Made by a program: the position numbers and the translations under genes
In this document: positions 31,106 through 40,899 of the stretch, in pieces
How the letters are laid out: each line of letters opens with the position of its first letter
How positions within the stretch are numbered: position 1 is the first letter of the stretch
Source of the DNA: a bacterium
GTDB taxonomy: Bacteria > Krumholzibacteriota > Krumholzibacteriia > LZORAL124-64-63
Direction of reading: 5' to 3'
DNA: 64,000 nucleotides
Assembly: GCA_024231905.1 (NCBI GenBank)
Contig: JAAEQC010000033.1
Coordinates: 1 to 64,000, forward strand
Notes under the pieces: model-generated
Databases searched by the model: none
Told to the model about the DNA's origin: nothing
The model's input: only the letters and a program-made list of their open reading frames with translations

Positions 31106-32797
31106 TCAGTCTGCGGCTTCCCCCGGCAGCGGGAACCAGCGCAACCGCTCGCTCCGTTCGTCCAGGACGACCGCCGGGCACGCCTCCTCGCCGCCCTTCT
31201 CCTTCAACTTCGCGGCCATCCCCCGGGCCAGATCCAGATATCCGGCGCACGCCGCCTCGGGTTCCGTGAGCTTGCGTGACGCGTACTGCATCCGCCCGCC
31301 GTCGTAGGAGATGTCGTCCAGGCGCAGGCTCGCGTCCGGCCGGGCGTCCCGATGGCGCCAGACGCCCGTGTCGGGGCAGAAGTCGTAATGGGACAGGAAG
31401 CGCCAGCCTTCGTCGGCCAGGAACTCCACCGCGTCCAGAATAAACCCGAGGACCGCGCCGGAGATGAAGTAGTTGAAGTTCACCCGCACCCAACCGGGCT
31501 TGATGCCCTCGGCGCCGGCGTCGATGGCCTCGTGGAATTTCATGCTCCGGGCCAGGTCGATGCCCAGCAACCGGTGACCATAGGGGCCCGCGCAGGAGCA
31601 ACCGCCCCGGGCCTGGATACCGAAGAGATCGTTCAACAGCGCGACCACGAAATTGTGGTGGAGCACCTTGTCGTCCCCGTGACGGATCACGAAGGACACG
31701 ATGGACAAGCGCTTGGCCTCCAGGTTGCCCAGGATCTCGATCTTCGGATGGGCGCTCCAGCGGGCGATGGTCCGGGCCACGAAATCAGCTTCCAGCTCCT
31801 CGATGGACCGCGCGCCCACGGCCTCTTTCAGATGGAAGACGAGCCCCGCGCGGATAGCCTCGATGATGGCCGGCGTGCCCCCCTCCTCCCGGTGCTCCGG
31901 TGCGTCCAGGTAGGTGTGCCCGGTGGGCCCCACGTAGGATACGGTCCCTCCCCCCGGCACCGACGGCACGCGGTTGGTCAGGTGCCGGCGCTTGACGATC
32001 AACACCCCCGGCGTGCCCGGCCCGCCGATGAACTTGTGGGGCGAGATGAAGACAGCATCCTTGGCCGCCGCCGGATCGCCCGCCGGGTTCATCTCCATGT
32101 CCACGTAGGGCGCCGCCGCCGCAAAGTCCCAGAAGGCCAGGGCCCCGTGCTCGTGGAGCAAGTGGGTGATGCGGTGGGTGTCCGAGACGATGCCCGTCAC
32201 GTTGCTCGCCGCAGAGAAGGAGCCGATCTTCAGGGGCCGGTCCGCGTGGGCGACCAGTTCCCGGATCAACTGTTCCCGGTCGATCTGCCCGTCAGCGTCC
32301 TCGGCGATGGTCACAACGGTGGCGATGGACTCGCGCCAGGGCAGCTCGTTGCTGTGATGCTCGTAGGGACCGATGAAGACCACCGGCCGCTGGTCCGCGG
32401 GAATGTGGTCCGACAGGCCGTACTGCTCCTCGAGGTTCCGGGGCAGGGTCAGGTTGAGCATGTGGATGAGCTTGTCGATGGCCCCGGTGGCACCGGAACC
32501 GCAGAAAAGGACCACGTCCTCGTCGGTGCCGCCGCAGGCCTCGAGGATGATGCGGCGGGCGTCCTCGCGGAAGCGGGTGGTCTGCAGACCCGTGCTCGAG
32601 GTCTCCGTGTGGGTGTTGGCGTACAGGGGCAGCACCTCGTCCCGGATGAAATCCTCCAGGAAACCGAGGCTCCGGCCGGAGGCCGTGTAGTCGACGTAGG
32701 TCATGCGCCGCGGTCCGTAGGGTCCGTCCAGGGCGCGGTCATCGCCGATGGTGGCGTCGCGGATCCTCGCGACCAGGTCGGGGACATAGTCTGCCAA
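31106..32797 (-). CDS. class V aminotransferase / cysteine desulfurase-like PLP enzyme
   Basis: TTG at 32795-32797, after GAGGA, starts a 563-residue protein, longer than the usual 400. The SufS/CsdA-like core is clear: FCGSGATGAIDKLIHML, Asp224 in FWDFAAAAPYVDM, and Lys255 in FISPHKFIGGPGTPG as the PLP lysine. A loop with Cys400 and Cys402 (ARGGCSCAGPYGHRLLGID) stands where desulfurases carry the catalytic Cys. The C-terminal 150 residues have no known domain. No Fe-S assembly genes are nearby, so the role could be desulfurase, selenocysteine lyase or another alpha/beta elimination. Confidence 0.82.
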   Translation of the reverse strand: MADYVPDLVARIRDATIGDDRALDGPYGPRRMTYVDYTASGRSLGFLEDFIRDEVLPLYANTHTETSSTGLQTTRFREDARRIILEACGGTDEDVVLFCGSGATGAIDKLIHMLNLTLPRNLEEQYGLSDHIPADQRPVVFIGPYEHHSNELPWRESIATVVTIAEDADGQIDREQLIRELVAHADRPLKIGSFSAASNVTGIVSDTHRITHLLHEHGALAFWDFAAAAPYVDMEMNPAGDPAAAKDAVFISPHKFIGGPGTPGVLIVKRRHLTNRVPSVPGGGTVSYVGPTGHTYLDAPEHREEGGTPAIIEAIRAGLVFHLKEAVGARSIEELEADFVARTIARWSAHPKIEILGNLEAKRLSIVSFVIRHGDDKVLHHNFVVALLNDLFGIQARGGCSCAGPYGHRLLGIDLARSMKFHEAIDAGAEGIKPGWVRVNFNYFISGAVLGFILDAVEFLADEGWRFLSHYDFCPDTGVWRHRDARPDASLRLDDISYDGGRMQYASRKLTEPEAACAGYLDLARGMAAKLKEKGGEEACPAVVLDERSERLRWFPLPGEAAD

Positions 32798-32894
32798 GTG
32801 TCGGTCCTCGCAAGAGGGAAGCAGTGCGGCTGCGGTACGGCCACATACTAGTGCGGACGGGTCTCGAATTCCAGCCGGGTGAATGGCGCGACGG

Positions 32895-34415
32895 TCAGAA
32901 GAGCCGTCGCGAGAGGAAAGTCCAGTCGCCGGAACGTACCTCGACGCCCTCGATGACCTGCATCCCCAGGTCGCTGCCGTGGGGGCCGGTCATGAGCACC
33001 TCCAGGTCCCAGGTTCCTGCGGGCAGGGCCAGGCGCACCAGGTGCACGTCCGCCGGCAGAGTAAGCCAGGAGCGGGTGTCGGCGCTCTCGGTGGCCGCTC
33101 CCAGGATGTTCGTGGCCCACTTGGCCAAACCGCCGCCGGCCTTTTCGGCGCCGCGGCTGGCCAGGTACTTGGTCAGGCCGCGCAGAATGGTCTTGAAGAA
33201 GATGGAGGGCTTCTCGGCGTCGAAGGTGACGCGCGCCTGCCGCGACAGGCTTTCCACCCGGCGGCCCGGCGGCGCGGGCACGTTGCCATGGGCCGCGGCG
33301 GTGACCGAATCGGCGGGTACGGCCCGAACCCGGGCCCGGCCCAGGGCGCCGTCGGAATCCTCCAGCTCCGGCGCCGCCACCGAGACCCAGTACTCGACCG
33401 TGCGGCCGGCGATCAGGGCCTGGGTGTCGCCCATGCCGCCATAGATCTCCCAGCCCCAGTAGTCACTATCGCTGTAGGCCTCGCCTTCAAAGACCGGGAA
33501 GTCGAAGCTGACTTCCATCTTCTGGGAGACGAATCCCGATTCCAGGAAGAGGACCACCTCCCCCTGGCCCGACTGCCAGGTGGCGGCCTCTTCGTAGTCC
33601 GCACGGTTGCGGGGAGCGTCGACGGTGTCGGTGCGGCTCGTGAAGACGTCAGGCGCCGCCGATCGCAATTGATCCAGTTCCGCGGCGAAGCCCAACCGGC
33701 GGCCCGTGCGCTCCAGGTCCGCCGCCAGCGACGGCGGGATCTCGGTCCCCAGCAGGGCATGGCTCTGCTGGAAGGCGTGGGCAGAGTTGCGGTAGGCGAT
33801 GAAGGCGTCGTTCAGGGCGCCGTCCCAGTCGTAGAGCAGGCCCGAGACCAGCAGCAGGAAGGCGTTGTTGCGGATGATCTCCAGGTCACCCCGGTCCTCC
33901 TCGCGAACACCCTCGAGAGTCGCGTCCACGTAGCGTTCGAGTTGCAGACTCGCCCGCCGGGCCTCTACCTGGGCCGCTTCCCGGTCATGCAGATAGATGT
34001 AGTTGAGGGCCTTGTAGTAGGGAACCATGGCCAGTTCGAAGGGCCGAGCCCGGTAGCTGATGGCGCCGTCGTTGGAGAAGAGCGAAAGCGCCCCTTCACT
34101 CAGGGACTTGGTGTAGAGCTCGTCGGCCAGGTCCTCGCCCTTGGCGAAGGCCACGTTGCTCTCGCGCCAGCGGTCGGCGTAGTGGAGGATGAGGCCGCGC
34201 TCCAGGAAGTAGAGCATGCGGTCCTTCTTGCCGGTCTCCTTCTCCACGGTGGCCAAGGCGGATTCGAAGTCACCGGCAGCCAGCTCCGGTCGCAGGTTCA
34301 CCATCTTGGTGGAATAGGTGGTGCAGCCGGCGGTGCAGCAGGCGACCAGGAGCAGGCCGGCCAGAAGGGCGGCCCGCTCCCGACGTGGGATCCATGCGGG
34401 GCGTGGCAGCGTCAT
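32895..34415 (-). CDS. COG3014-type lipoprotein
   Basis: This 506-residue lipoprotein has lipobox TAGC (Cys31). The N-terminal third is TPR-like (ELAAGDFESALATVEKETGK, then FLERGLILHYADRWRESNVA). The RARPFELAMVPYYKALNYIY segment and the HDREAAQVEARRA helix are typical of COG3014 uncharacterised lipoproteins. The second half is beta-rich with a helical tail. It lies 3 bp downstream of lpoB; the pairing suggests a joint role in outer-membrane control of peptidoglycan synthesis, inferred from context. Confidence 0.8.
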   Translation of the reverse strand: MTLPRPAWIPRRERAALLAGLLLVACCTAGCTTYSTKMVNLRPELAAGDFESALATVEKETGKKDRMLYFLERGLILHYADRWRESNVAFAKGEDLADELYTKSLSEGALSLFSNDGAISYRARPFELAMVPYYKALNYIYLHDREAAQVEARRASLQLERYVDATLEGVREEDRGDLEIIRNNAFLLLVSGLLYDWDGALNDAFIAYRNSAHAFQQSHALLGTEIPPSLAADLERTGRRLGFAAELDQLRSAAPDVFTSRTDTVDAPRNRADYEEAATWQSGQGEVVLFLESGFVSQKMEVSFDFPVFEGEAYSDSDYWGWEIYGGMGDTQALIAGRTVEYWVSVAAPELEDSDGALGRARVRAVPADSVTAAAHGNVPAPPGRRVESLSRQARVTFDAEKPSIFFKTILRGLTKYLASRGAEKAGGGLAKWATNILGAATESADTRSWLTLPADVHLVRLALPAGTWDLEVLMTGPHGSDLGMQVIEGVEVRSGDWTFLSRRLF

Positions 34416-34418
34416 GGC

Positions 34419-35027
34419 CTAGGGCTTGTACTTGCCCTTGCCCACGACCTTCTTGATGCGGTGGTCGCCGGCCCAGACCTTGACGTTGTCCTCCAGGTCC
34501 ACCAGGTCGCAATCCACCTGATAGTACTTCACCTCGGTGCCGTCCTCGGCGTCGCGGATGAAGTTCATCTGGCCGATGAGCATGTAGTCGGCGCCCTTCT
34601 CGCGGCCCCACTGCTTCATGGTCGCCTCGGAGGAGAACTCCTGCTGGTCGGCGCGTTCCATGCGGACCTGCTCGCGTTCGTCGGCCGAGGCCACCACCCG
34701 CACGCGTCCGCCATTGATGAACTCCTTCTCCAGGTCGCGGATGAAGGTGTAGACGGGGATGTGCTCGGGGGTCTTGTTGCGCACGGTGCCGATGATGACG
34801 TAGGGCTTCTTGCCCTTCTCGGCCATGAAGTCCTCGACCCACGGGCTGCGGATGATCTGCATGACGAGCTCTTCGGCCACCATCTGGCTGTCCGTGTCGT
34901 TCCACTTGCCGGACAGGTCGATCTGTTCCTCGACGTCGACGCGGGTGACCTGCTTGCCGGCGCAACCGGCCAGGACCAGCAGTCCGATGGCCAGCAGCAC
35001 GAGGACGGGGCGGATGTTCGGGGTCAT
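34419..35027 (-). CDS. lpoB: penicillin-binding-protein activator LpoB-like lipoprotein
   Basis: ATG at 35025-35027 is preceded by a perfect AGGAGG. The 202-residue product has lipobox VLAGC (Cys22). It then follows the LpoB pattern: DLSGKWNDTDSQMVAEELVM, KKPYVIIGTVRNKTPEHIPV and EKGADYMLIGQMNFIRDAED. In E. coli LpoB is anchored in the outer membrane and stimulates PBP1b. A longer reading from 35060 is less likely because the AGGAGG serves the internal ATG. First gene of a two-gene unit with the COG3014 lipoprotein. Confidence 0.87.
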   Translation of the reverse strand: MTPNIRPVLVLLAIGLLVLAGCAGKQVTRVDVEEQIDLSGKWNDTDSQMVAEELVMQIIRSPWVEDFMAEKGKKPYVIIGTVRNKTPEHIPVYTFIRDLEKEFINGGRVRVVASADEREQVRMERADQQEFSSEATMKQWGREKGADYMLIGQMNFIRDAEDGTEVKYYQVDCDLVDLEDNVKVWAGDHRIKKVVGKGKYKP

Positions 35028-35185
35028 CGTCTTCCCTCCTTGGGTGCGTATACTTCGCACCAGGGTCCATGAAAGCCAGTCGACACCATGCCGACTTTTC
35101 GATCAGCGGTTTTCAGGGGTTGTGCGCCATTCTTGCCCGGAGTCGGTGGCACGTCAAGGGAGACGTGCGCCGACGGTTGAAGGTT

Positions 35186-36283
35186 TCATTCGGCCGACGG
35201 TTCCTCTTCTTGACCGGGTAACCGGCCCGCCGGCCACTCCTTCAGCCGCAGATCCCGCTGGGGGAACGGAATCTCGATGCCCGCCTCGTCCAGGACCTTG
35301 TAGATGCGCATGTTCAGCTCGTCCACCACTCGCCCCCGGTACTGGGGGTGGCTCACCCACACCATGATCAGGAAGTCGAGGCTGGACTCGCCCATGGCGT
35401 TGAAGCGGATGGACGGTTTGCGGCTGGGATCCGTGTGCGGCAACCCCTCGGTGCAGGATGCCAGGACCTGGCGCACCTGGTCGATGTCGCTGCCGTAGGC
35501 CACGCCCACTCCCACACGCACTCGTAGTGTCTGCGTGGGACCGCTGCTCTGGTTGACGATCATGGCGTTGCCGATGATGGCGTTGGGCACGGTCACTTCC
35601 ACGTTGTCGCGGGTCAGGATCCTCGTGGATCGCATGCCGATGTCCGTGACCTCGCCGCGGGTGGCGCCGTCGATGACCACGTACTCGCCGACCTTGTAGG
35701 GCGCATCCATCAGAATCACGATGCCCGAGATGAAGTTGGCCAGCGTATCCTTGGCCGCAAAGCCCACCGCGATGCCCACCACACCCGCCGACGCCAGCCA
35801 GCTGGTGAGATTCAGGTGCCAGGCGGACAGCAACAGGTACAGCACCGTCCCCACCACCAGCACCTTGTAGGCGAACTGGACCAAGGGCAGCGATGTGGGC
35901 TGGACCCAGGTGAAGCGGTCGCCCACCCGGCTCAGGCGAAAGAAGACGACGGTGCCCACGTCGAGGGCGAAGCGGCCCCAGATCCACACCAGCAACGTGA
36001 CCAGGACGCTGCTCATGAGACCGTCCCAGCGGTCGGTGGTCAGGAAACCGGCCGCGGTGGCGCGCAGGCCCACCAGCAGCACCGTCTGCACCAGCACCGG
36101 CGACAGGCGATCCAGCACCTCGTCGTCGAAGGTCGAGGCCGTATTCCGCACCGCCCGCCTGAGACCAGGAATGACGACGAAGCGCACCAGCGCCATGGCC
36201 AGCAGCGTCACGCCCAGGATCACCGCTCCATGGAGCAAGGGCCCCGCCTCATACTGTTCGCGCATCCAGTCCAGGACTACCAC
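35186..36283 (-). CDS. small-conductance mechanosensitive channel (MscS family)
   Basis: This 365-residue inner-membrane protein has about four hydrophobic segments. The pore-lining TM3 follows as SAGVVGIAVGFAAKDTLANF, then the beta domain (GEYVVIDGATRGEVTDIGMR, VPNAIIGNAMIVNQSS) and an alpha/beta tail. The A/G-rich TM3 pattern is diagnostic. GTG at 36281-36283 has GGGGGAGG seven bases upstream and overlaps the stop of the NFACT-R gene, so the two are probably cotranscribed. It protects against osmotic down-shock. Confidence 0.92.
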   Translation of the reverse strand: MVVLDWMREQYEAGPLLHGAVILGVTLLAMALVRFVVIPGLRRAVRNTASTFDDEVLDRLSPVLVQTVLLVGLRATAAGFLTTDRWDGLMSSVLVTLLVWIWGRFALDVGTVVFFRLSRVGDRFTWVQPTSLPLVQFAYKVLVVGTVLYLLLSAWHLNLTSWLASAGVVGIAVGFAAKDTLANFISGIVILMDAPYKVGEYVVIDGATRGEVTDIGMRSTRILTRDNVEVTVPNAIIGNAMIVNQSSGPTQTLRVRVGVGVAYGSDIDQVRQVLASCTEGLPHTDPSRKPSIRFNAMGESSLDFLIMVWVSHPQYRGRVVDELNMRIYKVLDEAGIEIPFPQRDLRLKEWPAGRLPGQEEEPSAE

Positions 36284-36705
36284 GGTTCATCCTCCCCCGA
36301 TGGTGTGCGAGGTTCGCCCGGCACCGCCGGACGCACCTTCAGGACCTTCTCCTTGCGGATCTCCACCGTGCCGGGCTTGGCGCCCCGGGGCTTGGTGACG
36401 TAGCGGGCGCGGGTGGCGCTCACGCCCACCATCTTCGCCTCGCGCTTCTTGCTGTGCCAGGCGGCCACCGCCGCGGCGGCCTTCACCGTGGCATTGTCCG
36501 GCTCCTGGCCCGCCGGCACCCGCAGGACCACGTGGCTGCCGGGCATACCCCGCACGTGGAACCACCAGTCGTTGCTCTTGGCCAGGCGCAGGGACAGACG
36601 GTCGTTGTCCTGGTCCGTCCGGCCGGCCCAGACGATCCACCCTCCGGGGAGTTCGTATTCCCACAGGCGGGGCGGGACCTTTTCCTGGCGGGGTGGACGG
36701 GGCAT
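36277..36705 (-). CDS. stand-alone NFACT-R (DUF814) RNA-binding protein
   Basis: This 142-residue protein consists almost wholly of one NFACT-R domain: DNDRLSLRLAKSNDWWFHVR, then GMPGSHVVLR, then ATVKAAAAVAAWHSKKREAK and RYVTKPRGAKPGTV. The W-F-H-x-R and G-S-H-V-V/I motifs and the late Y-V-x-K-P-x-G-A-K-P-G are those of RqcH/NEMF/Tae2, in which this domain contacts 60S/50S-tRNA complexes. The N- and M-domains of RqcH are missing. An acidic tail, SGEDEPW, ends the protein. It may bind tRNA or ribosomal complexes; the precise role is unknown. Confidence 0.82.
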   Translation of the reverse strand: MPRPPRQEKVPPRLWEYELPGGWIVWAGRTDQDNDRLSLRLAKSNDWWFHVRGMPGSHVVLRVPAGQEPDNATVKAAAAVAAWHSKKREAKMVGVSATRARYVTKPRGAKPGTVEIRKEKVLKVRPAVPGEPRTPSGEDEPW

Positions 36706-36810
36706 GGGCGCCTTTCGTGGGTCGATCCTTCGAAACTCTTGGCACCTTAGCACTTGGCGAGCGGTCCGGCAACCGGCCGAAGGATCGTAAACCACGAATT
36801 CTACGGGGTG

Positions 36811-36840
36811 TGGACAGGGGATGACGAAACATGATAGAAT
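36811..36840 (+). promoter_or_regulatory. sigma-70-type promoter for the secreted subtilase
   Basis: TGGACA at 36811-36816 and TAGAAT at 36835-36840 are separated by 18 bp, followed by an AT-rich leader and AAGAGG before the ATG at 36884. It is the only AT-rich patch in this divergent intergenic region. Confidence 0.6.
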
Positions 36841-36883
36841 TACATTTAATCAAATTTAAGGATATTTAGTAAAAGAGGCGGCC

Positions 36884-39800
36884 ATGGCACCAAGCGCTCG
36901 ACAACGGGTCCTCCTGATGATGTCCATGCTGATCGCCGGCGCCCTGGCGCCCCTGGCGGCGCTGGCCGTGGAACCCTCGGCGCCCCTACCCGTGCCCCGG
37001 CAGGAGCGTTTGGCCGCCGCGGGGCGCATGCCCATCCCCACCCTGGTGGACAAGTCCGCACCGGGCCGGCACCGGGTGAGCGCCCGGCAGGCCGCCCCCG
37101 CAACCCGGCTTCCCTTCCAGGATCTGGACCTGGCCGCCCTGGCCGCCTTGCCGCCGAACCCCGACAAGAGCGCCCCGGCAGTGGCGGCCGCCCTGGCCGA
37201 TCCGTTCCTCATGCGGGTGGAATCAGCCGCCGGCGGTCGCGGGGCCCCCCGCAACGCTCCCGTGGACAAGGCCCTGCCCTGGTCCGGCGATCGCCTCCTG
37301 GCCAACCCCACCGACATGAACGACGAGTACGTTTCCCTGGCCCGCAGCCCTCTCACCGGCCACCTCTACGCGGCGTTCGCCGCCACGGACCTGGGCGGCA
37401 CCGACCGGGACATCCACGTGTCGCGGTCCACGGACGACGGCCTGACCTGGACCACGTGGGAGGCCGAATCCACCGCCACGGACGAGTTCCAACCGGAGAT
37501 GGCCATCGACGGCGGCGGCTTCATCCACCTGGTGTGGGTCACCGGCGACGGCACGATCATGCGCAGCCGTAGCGCCCAGCCCGACAACCCCACCTCCTGG
37601 GCCTTCACCTACGGCCTGCCCTCGGGCGAAGTGTTGGCCACGCCGTCCATCGCCGTCAGCGGCGCCGGCGATTTCGCCACGGTCTTCTACGCCTGTTCCT
37701 GGCTCACGGCGAACCAGAGCACCTTCCAGTACGAGTGGACCCTGCTCTGGATGTATTCCACCAACGGCGGCCAGTCCATCACCTACGACTACTTCCTGCC
37801 CGACGGCTATCCCGACTACTGGCCCGACGTGACCATGGACTCGGGCACCGTCACCATGGTCAACGGCGAGGCGGACATGTACACGGGCGAGATGGAGATC
37901 GTGGTCGCCACCGACACCTACGCCGGCACCTTCAACGACCTGGCCATGTTCACGGGCTGGACCGGCTACAACTGCGGCTTCCCGCGGGTCGCCGGGCAGG
38001 GTCAGCAGATCTTCGTGGTCTACCAGCACGACTGGACGGACGGCGTCGTCACCGACGGCGATATCGTCTATACCTACAGCTGGGACGGCGGCACGTCCTG
38101 GTTCGGCCCCTTCGACCTGGTGGCTGACGAATACGAAAGCGTCGGCCCAGCCGTCACCGCCCGCGACGGGGTGGTGGGCTGCTTCTGGTTGGACGCTCCC
38201 CCGGGCGGCGACGAATTCAACCTGGCCGCCACCCTGGCCGGCGGTTCCGGACAGAGCACCTTTTTCCAGTCCATCGAAACGGTGACCGACGCGCCGCGGG
38301 TCGACCCCACCTTCCACGCGGCCGACGCCATCCGTTCGGACGAACGCATCCACGCCGCCTGGATCGACCGGCGTGACTTCACATCCGAGGGCCACAACGT
38401 CTACACCAGCCGCCGCGAATTGCAGGCCGACCTGGCCGCTTTCACCCCCGCGGGCTGGGACACCTGCCTGCTGGCCACCCCGGTTCCGGGCCAGCGCGCC
38501 GACTCCTGGGTCGTCGCCGGCGACACCACCTGGGTGAGCTTCGCCGTGGCCAACGTGGGCCTGGCCCAGGCCGCCGGCACCTTCCGCCTCCAACTCGACC
38601 TGGACGAAACTCCCGTGGCCGCCTGGAACGTCACCGACCTCGGCCCCGCCAGCTACATCACCGTGGAAGACCACCCCCTGGTAGTAGGCGCCGGCCCCCA
38701 CGCCCTGACCCTGCGCCTGGATCCCCTGGACGACGTGCCCGAGAGCGACGAGACCGATAACGTCTGCTCCCGCACTTTCCACTGGCTCACCGGCGAGGCC
38801 GACCTCCGGGTCGCGCCGGACCGCCTGGTGGTGACCATGGCGCCGGAGGCGACCAAGTCCCTGGCCTCGTCCCTGGCCGCCGACCCGCCCCTGCGCACGG
38901 ATCTGCGTCTGCGGGTCCTGGCCGCGGGCCTGGCCCGCCAGCTGGACAAAGCCGGCGGCGACGTCCTGTTGCCGGTGATCGTCCAACCGGCGGAAATCGT
39001 CGACGCCCCGGGTCTGGCCAAGGCCCTGTCCGGTACGGCCCCCGACCTGCGCCGCACGACCGTCCTGGCGGCGGCGCGCGGCCAGCTCGCCCGCAGCCGG
39101 GCGCGGTTGCAGCCCGTTCTGGAGGACCTGCAACGGGCCGGCCTGGCCGGCGAGATCCGGCCCCTGTGGCTGCCCGGTGTGCTCAAGGTCCAGCTGTCGG
39201 CCACCGCCGTGCGCCGCCTGGCCGGCCACCCGGACGTGGGCGCCCTCTGGCTCGACGACTCCCCCTGCCGCAGCTTCGGTGGACCCCCGTCCATCGGTTC
39301 GCCCGACAAGGCGGACGCCTGGCACCTGGCTGCCGTGGGCGCCGACCTGGCCCGCGACCAGGGTCTCACGGGCGACGGCGTCCTGGTGGGCCACCTGGAT
39401 TCGGGCGTGGCCTACGACCACCCGGACCTGGCCCAGGCCATGTGGGACGGCGGCGCCACCTGGCCCAACCACGGCTGGGACTTCGTGGACGACGACTCCG
39501 ACCCCTACGACGGCGACACCTCCTGGTACCACGGCACCCACACGGCCGGTCTGGTGGTGGGCGACGGCTCCGGCGGCACCACCACCGGCGTGGCCCCCGG
39601 CGCCACCCTCATGGCCCTGCGTACGGTGCCGGGCTACTTCGAGGACCTGGCCGACGCTCTCCAGTTCGGTCTGGACCGGGGCGTGGACCTCTTCACTTTC
39701 TCAGGCGGCTGGACCAATCCCGACGAAGGGATCCGCACGGCCAACCGCCACCAGGCCGAGTTGCTCATGGCCGCAGGCGTGCCCTGGATCACCTCCGTGG

Positions 39801-40882
39801 GCAACGGTGACAACACGGGCGGCCACTTCGCCGTCCCCCACGACGTGGCCAGCCCCGGCGACTGCCCCGGCCCCGCTTACGCACCGAACGGCGGCGCCAC
39901 GGCGGTCATCTCCGTGGGAGCAACCACCAGCAGCGGTGCCGTGTGGAACGGCTCGAGCTTCGGTCCGACCGTGTGGGACGTCGACAATCCCCACGGCACC
40001 ACCGATTACCACGACTACCCGTGGCCGCCGGGACTCATCAAGCCCGACCTGGCCGCCCCGGGCGACCTGGTCACCAGCACCGCCGGCCTCGGCGGATACG
40101 TCAGCTACTCGGGCACGAGCATGGCGTGCCCCATCGCCGCCGGCGCGGCGGCACTGCTCCTGGAGCGCGCCCCGGACCTGACCCCGGCCCTGCTGGCAGC
40201 GACCTTCGAGGCCACCGCCGTCGACGTCACGGCCAGTCCAGCGGCTCCCGGCCGCGACAACTACTCGGGCGCGGGACTCATCGACATTCCCGCCGCCCTG
40301 GTCGCCCTGCCCAATGCGGCTACGACCTCGTTCCGGGTGCACAACGACGGCACCCTGCCCCTGCTCCTGGCGCCACCGACCGACCCGGTGGACTGGCTCG
40401 CCGCCGACGTGGCCGCCACCACCGTCCAGCCCGGCGACTCGACGGTCGTGACGGTGGTCCTGACCCCCGACGGTCTGGCCGCGGGCCTCCACGAGACAGA
40501 CATCTCCCTGGCCAGCAACGACCCGGACGGGCCACACCTGGTACCGGTGGTCCTGGACTGGGGAGCCGGCGCCTCCCATACGAACCAGGACGTGCCGTCC
40601 GTGGCCGCCGGCGGCCTGGACAACTACCCCAATCCCTTCAACCCCCGCACGGTGCTGCGTTTCACGGCCCTGGGCACGGGTCGCACCGTGCTCGACATCC
40701 ACGACCTGCGCGGCCGTCGTGTCCGCCGGTTGATCGACGCCACGCTGCCCGCCGGTCCGGCCACCGCCCAGTGGGACGGCACGGACGACCGCGGTCGCGC
40801 CGTGGGCAGCGGCCAGTACGTAGCCCGTCTCGTGGAGGGGGGGACGCGGGCGGTCACCCGCAAACTGATGCTCGTGCGCTGA
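36884..40882 (+). CDS. large secreted subtilisin-like protease with propeller, CARDB and FlgD-like domains
   Basis: This 1332-residue exported protein has a signal peptide at about 1-29. A sialidase-like beta-propeller spans about 120-510 with BNR-like turns (STDDGLTWTTWE, SWDGGTSWFG). A CARDB adhesion domain covers about 515-640 (SFAVANVGLAQAAGTFRLQL), and an I9-like propeptide region about 690-810. The S8 catalytic domain has Asp839 (GHLDSGVAYDHPDL), His883 (HGTHTAG) and Ser1079 (SGTSMACP). From about 1246 a FlgD-like C-terminal domain begins NYPNPFNPRTVLRF. The C-terminal domain resembles type IX or related sorting modules and probably directs surface display. The protease sits in the middle of the chain, behind the propeller, rather than near the N-terminus. 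The gene is monocistronic with its own promoter and terminator. Confidence 0.92.
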   Translation: MAPSARQRVLLMMSMLIAGALAPLAALAVEPSAPLPVPRQERLAAAGRMPIPTLVDKSAPGRHRVSARQAAPATRLPFQDLDLAALAALPPNPDKSAPAVAAALADPFLMRVESAAGGRGAPRNAPVDKALPWSGDRLLANPTDMNDEYVSLARSPLTGHLYAAFAATDLGGTDRDIHVSRSTDDGLTWTTWEAESTATDEFQPEMAIDGGGFIHLVWVTGDGTIMRSRSAQPDNPTSWAFTYGLPSGEVLATPSIAVSGAGDFATVFYACSWLTANQSTFQYEWTLLWMYSTNGGQSITYDYFLPDGYPDYWPDVTMDSGTVTMVNGEADMYTGEMEIVVATDTYAGTFNDLAMFTGWTGYNCGFPRVAGQGQQIFVVYQHDWTDGVVTDGDIVYTYSWDGGTSWFGPFDLVADEYESVGPAVTARDGVVGCFWLDAPPGGDEFNLAATLAGGSGQSTFFQSIETVTDAPRVDPTFHAADAIRSDERIHAAWIDRRDFTSEGHNVYTSRRELQADLAAFTPAGWDTCLLATPVPGQRADSWVVAGDTTWVSFAVANVGLAQAAGTFRLQLDLDETPVAAWNVTDLGPASYITVEDHPLVVGAGPHALTLRLDPLDDVPESDETDNVCSRTFHWLTGEADLRVAPDRLVVTMAPEATKSLASSLAADPPLRTDLRLRVLAAGLARQLDKAGGDVLLPVIVQPAEIVDAPGLAKALSGTAPDLRRTTVLAAARGQLARSRARLQPVLEDLQRAGLAGEIRPLWLPGVLKVQLSATAVRRLAGHPDVGALWLDDSPCRSFGGPPSIGSPDKADAWHLAAVGADLARDQGLTGDGVLVGHLDSGVAYDHPDLAQAMWDGGATWPNHGWDFVDDDSDPYDGDTSWYHGTHTAGLVVGDGSGGTTTGVAPGATLMALRTVPGYFEDLADALQFGLDRGVDLFTFSGGWTNPDEGIRTANRHQAELLMAAGVPWITSVGNGDNTGGHFAVPHDVASPGDCPGPAYAPNGGATAVISVGATTSSGAVWNGSSFGPTVWDVDNPHGTTDYHDYPWPPGLIKPDLAAPGDLVTSTAGLGGYVSYSGTSMACPIAAGAAALLLERAPDLTPALLAATFEATAVDVTASPAAPGRDNYSGAGLIDIPAALVALPNAATTSFRVHNDGTLPLLLAPPTDPVDWLAADVAATTVQPGDSTVVTVVLTPDGLAAGLHETDISLASNDPDGPHLVPVVLDWGAGASHTNQDVPSVAAGGLDNYPNPFNPRTVLRFTALGTGRTVLDIHDLRGRRVRRLIDATLPAGPATAQWDGTDDRGRAVGSGQYVARLVEGGTRAVTRKLMLVR

Positions 40883-40899
40883 CTCTCGTGCACGTGAAA

